From contig MNCI01024945.1 in the NCBI GenBank assembly GCA_015680685.1, forward strand, positions 59,772 through 123,771: a DNA stretch of 64,000 nt, read 5' to 3'. Position 1 is the stretch's first letter. Each line of letters begins with the position of its first letter. The stretch is from Gnetum montanum. Its lineage: Eukaryota; Streptophyta; Gnetopsida; Gnetales; Gnetaceae. Below are positions 34,900 to 47,039 of this stretch, one piece after another. A program made the translations under genes and the position numbers. Under the pieces are notes generated by a model. That model worked only from the letters and a program-made list of their open reading frames with translations. It ran no database searches and was not told the DNA's origin.

Positions 34900-37400
34900 A
34901 GGGGACTCAAAGGTATTTGGTACAACGGAAAATGGAGGAGCAGGGTTGTCAACCATTGATGTATGTGATGGCTTAGGTGGACTACAAGGTCAAAAGAAAG
35001 GTATTTTCTTTGATCAAGTATTCAACCCATCCAATTGATGAACCAGTTATAAGTTAACAACTCTAGTAGCATTGCGTTGTTGCAATTGAGCTGGTAATTC
35101 ACCCTGCATAGGTGGAGTAGGTGGTAGTTATGCCGTTGGAGGAGAAACATGTGCAGGGACAAGATGAGGATAAGGGTAAGATGTGGTATCCATTCTTTCA
35201 TATGAAGAATGAGTTTGATAATAATTAGAAGGGTGATAATAAGGCTGGAAAGTAGAGACGTGACTAGATGACTCATGTGAAGATAGTGGTTGCTGAACAT
35301 AGTAACCATATGGATTAGGCTGCCGATAAGGCTTTTAATGTCTTGCTGGTGTCATCACCCATGATTGTGGTTACTGCCACTATTGATACTACTCATCTAG
35401 TTGTAGTGGAGCTCTAATTGGATAATATTGTTATTTTTGATGAAACTATTTGAAATTACCTTTAGGATAAGGTAATCTTCTAAATTTTTGCTTTTGTGTT
35501 AGTTGTGGATTTAAAGCATACACCCTACACTCTTGTAAGTGTGACACAATGGAGCAGCATCCCTTAAGATATACATATTGATAGACATCACACCCACCAT
35601 CATCATCTAATTCACTTTCTACAACCTCTTCTACTACAGCAATCTTGCCCTTACCTTTGTGATAGGCATGTTCAACTTCTTTGCACCTCCTACACTCATG
35701 ATCACTACCTTGTTCCTTGGACTCTTCAACAATTTTTAGGATAGGTTGGAATCTGCTATCCATGGAATCCCATAACTGATCAACCTTGGGCATAATCTTA
35801 GATTGAAATTTTTGGAGTGGCAAGGTTTTTGTATTCACCACCTCATTAGATTCAAATTCATTCTCATTATCACAAAATCAAACCTCCCTCTTATGAATGG
35901 AAGGATCATGATTGTACTCTTCTACGCTTTCTCTTTTTCTTAATTCACCTTCCTCTTTAACTACCTACTTGATTAATCTTTATATCTAACTAGCACTTAA
36001 TTTTGATAGTCACCCCTAGGCATAAACACCAAGGGTTCTCCTCATTTTTGATCAAAGCCTATCTACAATGTGGTGAAGCTGATCCAATTGAGAATAACCA
36101 TGGCTAGGACATTTTTAAATCAAGGAATAGTATCAATCGATGGTAGCATCCAAGGGTTTATGTATTCCTTATTTCCATCCTTAGATTTGCCTTCTCAACT
36201 TGCACACTCTGGAGTACATTTGATATTTATCATTGAACAACTCAAGCATGGTACTCCATCGTCTGATAAACTCCAACACTAAGAACCAATACTAGTTCTC
36301 TACTTCTTTGATGAGTGTCTTGGGAAATGACTTAAGTTTTTGCCACTAATTCTCTATGTTCTGTAAGATACATGCATCTTGAAAATCTTAGAGATGGTTC
36401 TATGGATCAGAGTTATAACCTCCTTCAAATTGAGGAATATTATTTATGTCTAACCTTTTGATTCAATTATCCTTTACATGCATACTTCGAGTAGCAAGCA
36501 AAGGCTCATCAAAGCCTTAATCATGATGCCTACGATGCCCTCTACTACCCCTTTGTTCATGGCGATGTGCCTCTCTTGAATCTCTACACCCTTAATCTTG
36601 CCTTTCCTGATGGTAATTTTGGTCATTTTAATTGATTTTGTCTCATCAATTATTTTTGTTACCTCCATCATGATCTTGCCTTCTATGGTTGTGATGAGAG
36701 CTAGAAGAAGAATATGATGATGATGAAGGGGAAGAGAAAGGAGAACCAGCACCATCATGGTGCCTGCTACCACCTCTTCAGTGATCGTGACCACAATCAC
36801 AATGTTGTTTCTTGTCTACATCCCTACCTTAACTTGCCCCTTTGGATCCTTTTTTGTCATTGGATCCATTCTTACTAGAATCAGGATTCTGAATCATGGA
36901 CTATAAGTTCTTGTTTTGACCTCCTTCAATGAAGTTAAAGAGAGGACTTTTATTGAATGGAAAAACCCTAGAAAAGGGTTCTTCACTAGCTTATTGGTAC
37001 AATAGAAATGAAGAATTATTAAATATTTTTCCCTTTGAAAATTCATAGTGTTATTCTAGCTATCAATCTTGTAGATGTTGTGCCTTAGTGCGATGATAAT
37101 CCTTGACATCAATATCTTGCACAACACACTCAACATGATGTTCCTGAAGACCATATCGTATAAGCATTTGGTAGAGCATTACAGGAACAGATTGATTGAG
37201 TAACTCCACAATGTTGTCCTCCATGTTGCACCACTACAACTGTTCATCTTGGTGTAAGATGAAGATCAAGTTTGGTACATACTCATTAGGATGAGCATAT
37301 ACAATTTGATACTATTGAGGCACTTGCTAATAAGCTTTATCAGACTTGGGCAAAGCATCACTCCTATAATAAGAAGAAATTTTCAATTAGAAAAATAAAA
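34900..37400 (-). pseudogene. gag: Gag of element B
   Basis: The best-preserved part, 35446-35841 (131 codons), has PKVDQLWDSMDSRFQPILKI, a Glu/Lys-rich segment, and near its end the Cys cluster GGCDVYQYVYLKGCCSIVSH followed by LQECRVYALNP. E has the same cluster. Further into the frame are a Pro/Gln/Tyr-rich tail (35000-35400) and, on the N-terminal side, a His/Arg/Ser-rich stretch (36480-36800) and the Gag domain (36050-36320, where the plus-strand words are complementary to FHDAC...). No classical CCHC knuckle is seen. Stops are mainly TAG. Confidence 0.75.
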
Positions 37401-37521
37401 ATCACACTGTTCTTCTAAATATTATTATAGTAATCTTAAGATGTGATGTGACTCTAATGTTTGTTCCAATGATTTAAATAATTTCACTAAGTCCTAGATA
37501 GCACATGAAAAAAACAAAAGG

Positions 37522-37540
37522 TCCATGGCCACAATGTCAA
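37522..37540 (-). promoter_or_regulatory. Primer-binding site of element B (tRNA-Asp type)
   Basis: tccatggccacaatgtcaa on the plus strand resembles the tRNA-Asp 3' end tccccggcaacggygccaa, with mostly C/T and G/A changes. It abuts the LTR end at 37541. Confidence 0.7.
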
Positions 37541-38369
37541 TGATGAGCAACAAGGTACCCCTATGCCCAACCATATGAATCACTAAGGAATTGCACAATC
37601 CAATTGAATTTCATGGACCTATAGTTCTCTAATACACCAATTCTTCTAGGAAGGGAAATGGGCATTAAGAATGTTCGATGTCTTTGCAACTACACTTGTG
37701 AGGCTCAAGGGTATGGTTTAATTATAATTGAGGTACATGATTTTTCTTATTTAATGTTTTATGAGTTTAGTCTCCTACAACAAGAATGAAAGGTAGAGTA
37801 ATTTAATATCTCATTCATTTATGATCTACCTACACTAACACAAGTAACCATCCCACTTTCCTTAACACATATAGCACTGCTAGGCTACCAAATGTTAAGC
37901 GTTGTTGGGTTACCAAGTACTATATGTATGTTCAAAGTGGTTGTGCTTGTGTTCATTAACTATTGGAAAGTAATTGTTTAATTAAAATGCATTAAAGTAG
38001 AGTAAATAAAAGTAAAGTTAAATAAAGAAAATATTAATCTATTCACAGTGCTACAATTATTGTCAAAAGATTCCACCTTATTCCTGTCACACTGCTACGC
38101 TCAAGTACATCAGCATTCAAACAAAGAACTGTACATACTTGGACTCCTTCTGCAGGCACTCAAAAAATATTCAAACTTTGAAGAAAATAAACTACAAGAG
38201 ATTTGATTCTTTTACTAAAAAAATGACCAAAAATGACTATAAAATTAGGAGCCCAACTGCTATATTTATAGGCTAGAGTATACCCCCCATCATTGAATAG
38301 CTAATGTTCCATCAAGACCCCAACGTCAGATACCTAACATTAGAGTAGATGAAAAAATGTGTTTCATCA
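37541..38369 (-). repeat. 5' LTR of element B
   Basis: 829 bp, TGATGAAACACA...GCTCATCA on the minus strand, with a TATA-like ctataaatata (38265-38275 region) and a U3 repeat cluster (38283-38346). Confidence 0.85.
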
Positions 38370-38740
38370 ATAGCTATAGATAACCCTATTAGCCACAACC
38401 ATATTATCCTCGTTGGGCTTATCCTCAACCTCAAAAACAATATAACTAGTAGTGGAAAATTCCATACTCATCGGGAATGCCACTACTGAGATAATAGTAT
38501 CCCTATAGACAACTAGATCCTTATGACTATTATGTTTAGCAACATGTTTCTCATGGGAATACCTCTATCCATACTTCTTATCAATACCATCTTGATGAAT
38601 ATCATTGATCCATAACTCCACATGTAAAATTACCATACTACATGCCTCATCCCATAATGCAACATCATCAGCAACTCCTATGCCACTTTTTCTAGTTTAA
38701 TTGCCATCAATGTTGGAGGTGGTAGTGAAATGAGGTCTAT
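38370..38740 (+). pseudogene. Gag C-terminus of element A, second part
   Basis: This continues 28314 after the atagc target copy. Pro/Gln/Tyr/His-rich reading, with 'cttatcctcaacctcaaaaacaatataac' and 'cctcatcccataatgcaacatcatcagcaactcc', parallels 56220-56560 of E. Homology to E fades at about 38720, so A is truncated here and has no pol. Confidence 0.65.
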
Positions 38741-39545
38741 TATTGTACTCCACAAATTTTATTCCAACTTCAAAATTAGCCAAAAGGATAACCATGAATG
38801 ATGATGAACCTATGGTATTTTATATAATAAGTTGTGGTGAGGTCATAATCTGCATATTATTAGAGATCATGGATCATGGTCCAGCTATGGTATGTTTAGA
38901 AGATAAGGATAAAAACCATGGATCATTAACTACTCATGATCTAGATATCATAATTCATGGTGCAGTCGTGGTTATCTTAATAATGAGTCATTCTTAATAC
39001 AAAAGGTGTGAAGACTACCTCTATCCTCCTTTGCAAAGTTATCAAGACTACAAGTCATGATGGACTCATGTCATAATATCACAACTAATGGTAAAGTCAT
39101 GATTGACATAAACAATGGCTTTCTTCTTACTCTAAAATAGCATGACTTATAGTGAGATTATGCTATATATATGAGGATACCACAAGTCATGGTTAACTCA
39201 TGGTAAACTTGTGAAATAGAGGTATTAAAATCAACCTTGAAATGATGGCAAAATGAAGCATGAATAGACCTAGGATGGAAAAGGATGAAATGATTAGATG
39301 TGTAGTAGCATTAGTATCCAAAAATTGTTGAGATTTGATATCTTTAAACTTGTTCAAAATGTTGAATTGAATTTTTGACAAAACTTACTCTAATTATCAC
39401 CAATGACTTCCTAGATAGCTAAGAAATACCTTCTTTAACTTGAGCTCTTTTGAGACTTCTAAACACAATGAATTTTCCAACATATAACATTGAATATTGA
39501 ACTCCATATAAGATATTTTTCTTCTTACCTCCCTAGATTAATAAC
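38741..39545. other. Unassigned stretch with recurring CATGGT/CATGAT words
   Basis: Between 38870 and 39210, words such as gatcatgg, aattcatggt, agtcatgat, agtcatggttaactcatgg recur irregularly on one strand. No gene or domain is recognised. It ends at the LTR of C1. Confidence 0.4.
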
Positions 39546-39550
39546 AAGAA

Positions 39551-40172
39551 TGATATCAAAGTAAAATAAAACTAAAATTAATTAAAATAATGAGATATTC
39601 AAATAAAATTAAAATAGATGAAACAACTAAATATAATAATTGAGATAAAAATATAAAGGTACACACCTCACTTCATCTACTACTTCAATCTTCAAACATA
39701 CATTAATGAAGTTTGCTTGGAATGCCTAAATTTTGTGGAGATCCTATACATGAATTAAATAGAAATGTGAGGAGGTCTTTGGGAGCACACTTAACTCCAA
39801 TCATAGCAACAAATGATCCACCAAATCATTTACTAAATCATTAGAAGAGAAAACTTGTGATTCCAACTCATGTAACAATTCCATCTATGGAATTCATGCG
39901 ATTCCAAAAAAGAAGGAATGACTACATGGGACCTTGGATGATACCAAGGGTGAGATACATGACATGTGGTATTGGATGATCTACATTTGACTACACTTTG
40001 AATACTTCTTCTTTCTCATTCTTGAAATATAAAATTATGTCATGTGACACATTACATGGAGACATAACATACATGACTTAACAATAACATGAAAAAGAAA
40101 TCTAACTTCTATAATAACATGGAAAATAAAATCAATGTGAGGGAAGCATACACTAGGCTATGAATATTGCCA
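39551..40172 (-). repeat. 3' LTR of copia element C1
   Basis: On the minus strand this 622-bp segment begins TGGCAATATT right after a purine-rich tract and ends TTTGATATCA, so it has TG...CA ends. It lies directly downstream of the C1 pol end. No second copy is in the window, so the boundaries rest on these signals. The flank aagaa (39546-39550) would be the target duplication. Confidence 0.55.
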
Positions 40173-40185
40173 TTTCCTCCTTTAG
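40173..40185 (-). promoter_or_regulatory. Polypurine tract of C1
   Basis: tttcctcctttag on the plus strand is ctaaaggaggaaa on the coding strand, adjoining the LTR start TGG. Confidence 0.6.
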
Positions 40186-40229
40186 ACTCAAGTCAGCTTC
40201 AATTTAATTACTCTAACCTTTAATAGTAG

Positions 40230-42950
40230 TATCTTCATCTTGTTGGATTACAACATTTTGGTGGAAAGATTAGCCAATTGTTCTTCACTCTTCATGAATT
40301 TTGAAGAGATTATACCTTCTTGAACTTTATTTTTAATAAAGTAGAATTTTATTTTAATGTGCTTGGATTTCTCATAAATAATATTCTCATTGCAGAGAAT
40401 GATGATCAATGTGTTGTCACAAAATAAAGTGCGAGTCCTTTTAATGATGAAATTCATCTCCTTAAATAATTTTTCAAATCATAAGACATTTTGGATATAA
40501 TCATTCATTCCCACATATTCAGCTTGAGTGCTTAAAATCCTTACATAACCTTTTTTATTCTAATAAATTATATTGTTGCCATGGAAGAAAATTGAACAAC
40601 TTATAAACTTTCTATCCTCCACATCACCATCCTAATCAACATCACTATAAGTAAAAAATTTTGCATCTTCTTTTATAAAATACAAAAAAAAAGTTAAAAG
40701 TTCCAATGAAATATCTAAGGAGATGTTTCAAGGCATCCATGTGATTTTTCCTTAGTTCAATGATAAATCTACTTAACTATGAGGTGGCATATTCAATGTT
40801 AATGTTTGTGTGGTAAAGAAACCTTAACAATCCAATGATAATCTTATGATGTTAGACATCAACGAGAGGGAATGCATCATTTTTAAAAAACTTAAGCCTC
40901 AAAGAAAGATCAATACTTATAGTATTTACATCCTTCATTTCATACCTTTCCAACATGCTTTGATGGATTGTACTAGATCCATCAAGTCTTTGATTTACTT
41001 AAATCCCAAAAACTTATTTTAGCTATTTAAGATCCTTCCTTTTAAATTCATCATTTATGTCTCTTTCAAATTCTTCCACAAGATCATCATTTGAAACAAC
41101 AAAAATAATGTCATTGATATACAATGAAATAATTATGAAAGATGGAACTATGGATTTATGATAAAGTATAGGTTCAACCAATGATGAAAAGTATCTTTTT
41201 CAAATCAAATGATTATTTATCCTTATAAACCAAGATCTTGAAGCTGCCTTCAAACCATATAATGCTTTATTAATGGTACATACCTTTTATTCTTGATCTT
41301 TCTTGATGAAACCTTCAAGTTGGATGTAGGTTTCTTCCTCCAAGTAGCCATTGAGAAAGGCTAATTTGACATTCATTAGGTGAATTTTAAAACCACCATA
41401 ATTAGCAATTGGAAAAATGAGTTTGATTCTCTCAAACCTTACAATTAATGAAAAAAAAATTTTAGATTACTCCCTTATTTTGCTTAAATCATCTTGTCAC
41501 TAAACTTGCTTTCAATTTCTTCAATATTTCCTCTTTTTTTTATTTTATCTTCAAGAACCATCTTGTGTTGATCACCTTGTTTCCCTTAAGTTTGTTAACA
41601 AGGATTCAAGTCTAAAATTTTTCAATTGCTTTCATCTCCTTCATGTCATAAACCTACTCCTTGGACTTGAGAGCCTCCTCAATTATTTAAGACTTATGGA
41701 TGATGATAGCATATGAAATATGATTTCTACCCATGATTCTTATGAATCTCCTCCCAAAATCATGATCAAGGATTTGAGAGGAAGAACGCATTCTCTCAAT
41801 CCTTAAAGAACCATTAGATGGTTATCCCAACTCCTTCATTTGATGATATTTACTAGCAACCTCATTTTTATTTTTAAGTACATTAATCTAAATACATTTT
41901 CATCAAATTTTACATTTCTTGATAAATTAAATTTTATCTCAATGAGATGATAACATTTATAAGAGTTTTATCTCTAATCATAGCCTTCAAAAATACATTT
42001 TATATCCATATCATCTAATTTTCTTGTGAAAACATTTGGAACATAAGTCTAAAAAATACTTCCAAATATTTTTATATAGGAAAGATTAGAAGCTTGACCA
42101 TACAAAGCTCGATATGGAGTGATGCCTTTATTTGATAATGAATAAAACCTACTAATGAGATAGAAGGATGTGTGGATTGCTTCTCACCAAAATAAGTTGA
42201 TAGAAGGATGTGTGGATTGCTTCTCACCAAAATAAGTTGATAAATCTGGCATGCCACAACATACATCTTGTGATGTCTTGCAAGATCTACTTTCTTATTT
42301 CAGCTATTCCATTGAAATTTTATAAAGAACCACATGTGTTTTCTTCCTAATTCCATTTTCATTAAAAAGTTCATCAAAGGTATCATTTATAATTTCCTCT
42401 CCCTTATCACTTCTAATGATATTAATTTTTAAATTCAATTAATTTTCCATAAGATTTTTGAAATATTTGAATGTGGAAAAAACCTCATCTTTACATAGAA
42501 ATAAATAAATCCATGTATCTCTAGGTGAATCATCAATAATGGTAGAAAATAACTTGCATTTGTGATGGAGGGTAATTAAATTAGACCCATCAATTCTATG
42601 TGAAGAAGCTCCAATGATTTCTTCTTCCTATACACATGTGTGTTATGAGATGAGGACTTGTGCCTCTCATAAGCACATGCTTCACAAAATTCATTTCAAA
42701 TAAGAGAATACTTCACACTTATTTCTACTTAATACTTAATCATATCAAGAATATATTGATAATTTACATGTTCTAATCTTTTAGACCATAATCTTGCAAA
42801 GATAATGAAGGATTTTTCTACATGTTGGACTAATAAATAATGTTTTTAAACATTAACAATGTACAAAGCATAAATATAATTTTCTAACTTATGAGTGGAA
42901 CAAATAGCCTCATTATGATTACTCAATGTGTAGCCTATACTATTAAACAT
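40230..42950 (-). pseudogene. Copia element C1: partial pol (integrase, RT, RNase H)
   Basis: Minus strand. The RNase H end at 40248-40457 reads TLFCDNTLIIILCNENIIYE, then KSKHIKIKFYFIKNKVQEG and EEQLANLSTKML, typical of Ty1/copia. The RT catalytic box near 41107-41130 reads SLYINDIIFV (YVDD with the first Asp changed to Asn). Integrase sequence occupies about 42000-42650. The pre-integrase zinc finger end, CEACAYERHK, is near 42655-42690 (plus-strand 'tcataagcacatgcttcaca'). Gag, protease and the 5' LTR are missing: the copy stops at about 42900-42950, where C2 starts. Confidence 0.8.
42159..42242. repeat. Perfect 40-bp tandem duplication inside C1 integrase
   Basis: The unit starting gatagaaggatgtgtgg is present twice in a row without a mismatch (42159-42198 and 42199-42238), followed by gata. 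Forty is not a multiple of three, so it breaks the frame. Identity in such decayed surroundings means a recent event or an assembly error. Confidence 0.9.
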
Positions 42951-42959
42951 AATTTTAAT

Positions 42960-45850
42960 GCCCTTTAACATCATTTATACTATGGAAATTATTGAAGCTT
43001 TAAGTAAGTACCTAGATGGTACTTGAGATCCTTCGAATATGCAAGTGTTGCCATGTTGTCACAATGAATCACCATAGTCCTAATGCATTCACAACAAATC
43101 CAACTTCTTGAAGAAACCTCCTCATCTAAATGGATTCTTATGTTTCCATTGAAGATACATTGAACTGTATCTCTATTATGGATAAGACTATACAAGTTTG
43201 CTTCTTATTGCTCTAAAATATGGTATCATGATTTAGAAAAAAGGCATATTCCAATATTGATTTGCATTCATCCAGGTCACTTACCAAATCAACATCACTA
43301 TAACCATTAAGTTACAAATCTCATTCTTGATAACAAAACATATAGTTCATAGTTTCCTTCAAATAGTGGAGAAACCTCAACTATTTTTTAATGTGTAGTT
43401 CTAGGATTTGACTAGTAACAACTAATCAACCTTATCAAAAAGCATATGTCAGGTTGAGTACACATAATTGCATACATCAAGCTCCCAATTGCACTAGCAT
43501 ATGACACACAACTCATTTTCTCTTTATTTATGAGAGCTTTATGACATTGATTAAGGCTCAAATTCTTACCTTTAGTAATTTTTGTATCAATGGGTTTATA
43601 GTTATGCATTTAAAATTTTTTGAGAACTTTCTTTAGAGAAATTTCTTGTGACAAAATAGGAAGTCTCCTTAAATAATCTCTTAGGATCTTTACACCAAGC
43701 ACAAAATCAACTTTATTCATTTCCTTCATTTCAAATTTTAAGAACAACCATATTTTTATTGTAATAGCCATATCTTTATTATTACTATCTAGTAGAGTAT
43801 TGTTCATATATAAGGAGAGGAAAATAAAAATTTTATTAGATATCTTGACATATATACAATAATCTTCTTGGATCATTGTAAATCCATCAACAGTAATGGC
43901 TTGATGGAATTAATAAGACTGCTATTTAGAAGTTTTCTTGAATTCATAGATGGATTATTAAAGTATGTAAACATTGTACTCTTTACCATAAACTATGAAT
44001 CCATGGGTTTATATCATATATATTTTATTACCTAGTTCTTCATAGAAAAATGCATTCTTAATGTCCATTTCATAAATTTCCAAATCAAGATTTGCAAGAA
44101 CAACTAAAATAAGATCATTAGAAACAAACCTTACTACCGTTGAGAAGGTTTTTTCATAATCTATATCTTCTTATTGGATGTACCCCTTTGCTATAAAGCA
44201 TGCATTATATTTTTCAATGGAATCATCTATCTTATGCTTAATTTTTAGGACCCATTTGTTTCCAATGACCTTACACTAGGTAGAAGATTAACCAAATTCT
44301 AGACATCATTGGTCCTTATAGATTTTATCTCTTCCATCATAGCATTCCTGCATTCCTTACTAGTAGGTCATGAGAGAACCTCATCATATGTACATGGCTC
44401 ACCATCATGCATATCCATCATATGTGCTCCCTCTTTAATCATAAAATGATGACAAGAAATGATTATATGAGTGCTCTTACATAGCTTATATTCTTGGGAG
44501 GTAATCTATTGATGGGTAAGTAGCTCCCACTATCATTAGGAAATTAAGAAAACTTTTTCTCAATTTCTACTAGTATAATAGTAGCACCAAAATCAAGATC
44601 TTTCACTTCATAAAAGGTGAAATCTTTATATATTTCCCTTTGATAAGGAAAATCCTCATTAAGAAACCTAATATCTTTTGACTTTATCTCAATCAATCTT
44701 TCATCTAATAGTTCTCTAATGAATACATATTCCTTGGAATGATCAAGGAACCTTATAAAGATACATTTTTTCCTCTAGGGCCTAACTTCGCATATCTATA
44801 AGAAGTATTATGTATATAGGTTGCAAACCCCCAAGGTCACAAATGATCCAAACCTGACTTTATATTAGTCCATAACTCATATGGAGTTGAAGGTGCTACT
44901 TTTCTTGGGACATGATCAAGGATGTAGATTGTAATTAATAGTGCATCTTCCCAAAAACTGATAGAAAGTTTTTCTTTCACCATCATCAATCTTATCATAT
45001 CTATCAAGGTATGATTTCTCTTATTAACAATACCATTCTGTTGTGAAATTCTAGAAATCATTAAGCATCTAACAATTTCTTTTCCACCCCATAGTTTGTT
45101 AAACTATTCTAATAAATATTCATGTCCAATGTAAGTTCTTAGGATCTTAATCCTTTTGTCTAACTAATTTTCAACTTCATTCATGTATTATCTAAAGTAA
45201 TATATTACCTTAGATTAATGAGAAATCATAAAGATGTGACCATTATGTGTATAATCATCTATAAATATGATGAAATAAGAGGCAATATGAATTGCCTTAA
45301 AATTCATTGATCCACATATGTAAGAATGAATTAATTGTAATGGAAAATCAACCCTAGTAGCTTTACCAAATGGTTTTCTAGTTGATTTTCCTACTAGACA
45401 ATGCTCACAAGTTGGTAGAGTGACTTTAGTTAGTGTCTCTAATAAGCCTACTCTAACTAATTTGGTAATTATTTCTTACCCAATATGGCCTAACCTAGTA
45501 TATCGAAAAATGGAATTGTCACCAATATTATCAATAGAAGTGAACAATGAGAAAGGACTATCTTTTTTATTAGGATATTTAATATCTATCTTAAAGACAC
45601 CATTATCAATAAAAGCATGTCCATAACAAATTAATTCTAGATGAATCATAACCAAAGAATCTTTAAACATAAAACACAAATTTGATTTTATCAAAGTAGT
45701 AATGAAAAGTAAATTTCATTGAATTTTTTATGCATAAAGGACATCATGGAGATATAAATTGCAATCTTGTTGCATGAAACATTTATATGTATAATGCCTA
45801 GCATATCTATGATAGAGGTATTTCCAATGTATATGTTCTTACTCCCTACT
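42960..45850 (-). pseudogene. Copia element C2: integrase, RT and RNase H
   Basis: Minus strand. Integrase at 44837-45061 reads ISQQNGIVNKRNHTLIDMIR, then SISFWEDALLITIYILDHVP and STPYELWT, with Glu of the 'QQNGxxE' motif replaced by Asn/Lys. RT catalytic box near 43795-43815 reads LSLYMNNTLL: both Asp of YVDD are Asn. RNase H region: 43412-43609 with CVSYASAIGSLMYAIMCTQP and 42989-43195 with VIHCDNMATLAYSKD. The spelling differs from C1, so these are two families. Its 3' LTR is missing at the junction with C1. Confidence 0.85.
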
Positions 45851-46826
45851 AAAATTCAAAGGTACTCAACAAAGTTGACCCAATCTCTTGCTACATGATC
45901 TATTGCTCCTGAGTCTACAATCCACAAGGAGAAGGCTTCAATAACAAGAATTCTAGATGATACAAAGGGATCATTGTGAAAAATAAAGTTATGACATATC
46001 TTCTTTGAATCAATACATTTACAAGGAAACTTGCATGTCATACTTAAAACGAGTCATATTAGCCTTGTCTTTTTTCCTTTCCTTTTTCCTCTCTTTCTAT
46101 TATCCTACTTAGCCTTAGTTGGTGGTGGTTCTTATTAAGAGTGCCCACCATGATCATTTTTCCTTCAATTTCTCTTAAATTTCTTTATGTTGAACTTTGT
46201 AGCATATACATTAGATATCATAGCAGGTGTCAAGTACTCCTCCTTGAGTTCTAAACAACATGCAATGTCCTCAAATGTTTTTACATTCTCAATGTTCATC
46301 CTATTAACTTACATGTATTTTCAAGATTTTGGAAGTGAATGAATAACTTCTTGTACTTGTTGTTCATCCATAAGACTATTCCTAGCAGCCTTCAACTCTT
46401 GAATCATGTTTAACATCATCCTAAGGTATTGTTTTATAGTATTATTAGAATGCTTCCAATAACTGTTAAACTTGAGAGTTAGACTCCTTAACCTTGTGGA
46501 AAAGTTAAAACCAAACCTTTCTTTGAGGGCTTCCCCATGACATGAACAATTGGGTATTTCTCAAATTTATAAAGATGTCATTTTGCATGTTTTTCAACAA
46601 TGTGATGCAAGCAATATGATCTTTTTTGAACCAACTTTAAGATGTCTCAACATCTTTACTATGTTAAGGGTCTAGGTCCTCTATATGTTCCTTCATGAGA
46701 TGAAAGAGGATCTCTACCACCTCTTGTTCATCTAGACATATTAGATCTTTTGATGTCAAATATCATAATTACCATCATCTAGTTTTTCCCCCTTGTTAAG
46801 ATTAGCAACAATTTTTTTGGAGGTCA
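45850..46826 (-). pseudogene. gag: Copia element C2: gag and protease
   Basis: Gag would start at ATG 46826 (minus), reading MTSKKIVANLNKGEKLDDGN, like the 'KLxGxNYxxWxxxM' start of copia Gag. The frame runs leftwards through decayed sequence. The protease at about 45885-45930 reads LWIVDSGAIDHVARD, keeping the catalytic DSG. The zinc knuckle expected between them (about 46100-46180) is not recognisable. Stops are mainly TAG/TGA. Confidence 0.75.
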
Positions 46827-47039
46827 TGACTACATAGAAGATAGTGAAAATAGTATATAAATACCATGTGCATGCATATATAAATATTACAACGAGATAG
46901 CATGAAATTATAGATGTAACAGAAATGTCATTATGATCAAAATCATATTACCCAAATGATGTCAACTCATCATAATCAATCATAATACCCAAATATNCAA
47001 TTTAGACTACAAAGGTAGAGAAGTACTTTATAGTTTTGA
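46827..47039 (-). other. Upstream flank of C2 with one ambiguous base
   Basis: No PBS or LTR end was found upstream of the C2 gag start. Position 46997 is an N, the only unresolved base in the window, in low-complexity AT-rich sequence. Confidence 0.5.

Larger units (their letters stand above)
28315..38369 (-). mobile_element. Element B: complete Athila-like gypsy retrotransposon, minus strand
   Basis: A 10.05-kb element with both LTRs, a tRNA-Asp PBS, gag, protease, RT, RNase H, integrase, a 2-kb 3' non-coding region and PPT, all in the order expected on the minus strand. It is bounded by a 5-bp target duplication inside the gag of A. All coding domains carry stops, and catalytic sites in RT and integrase are changed, so it is a dead copy. 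Its two LTRs differ visibly, including in U3. Confidence 0.9.

Noticed and set aside
39551-39562. tgatatcaaag as a plus-strand initiator-Met PBS
   Set aside because: Better explained as the TG...CA end of the minus-strand LTR of C1; no plus-strand gag follows.
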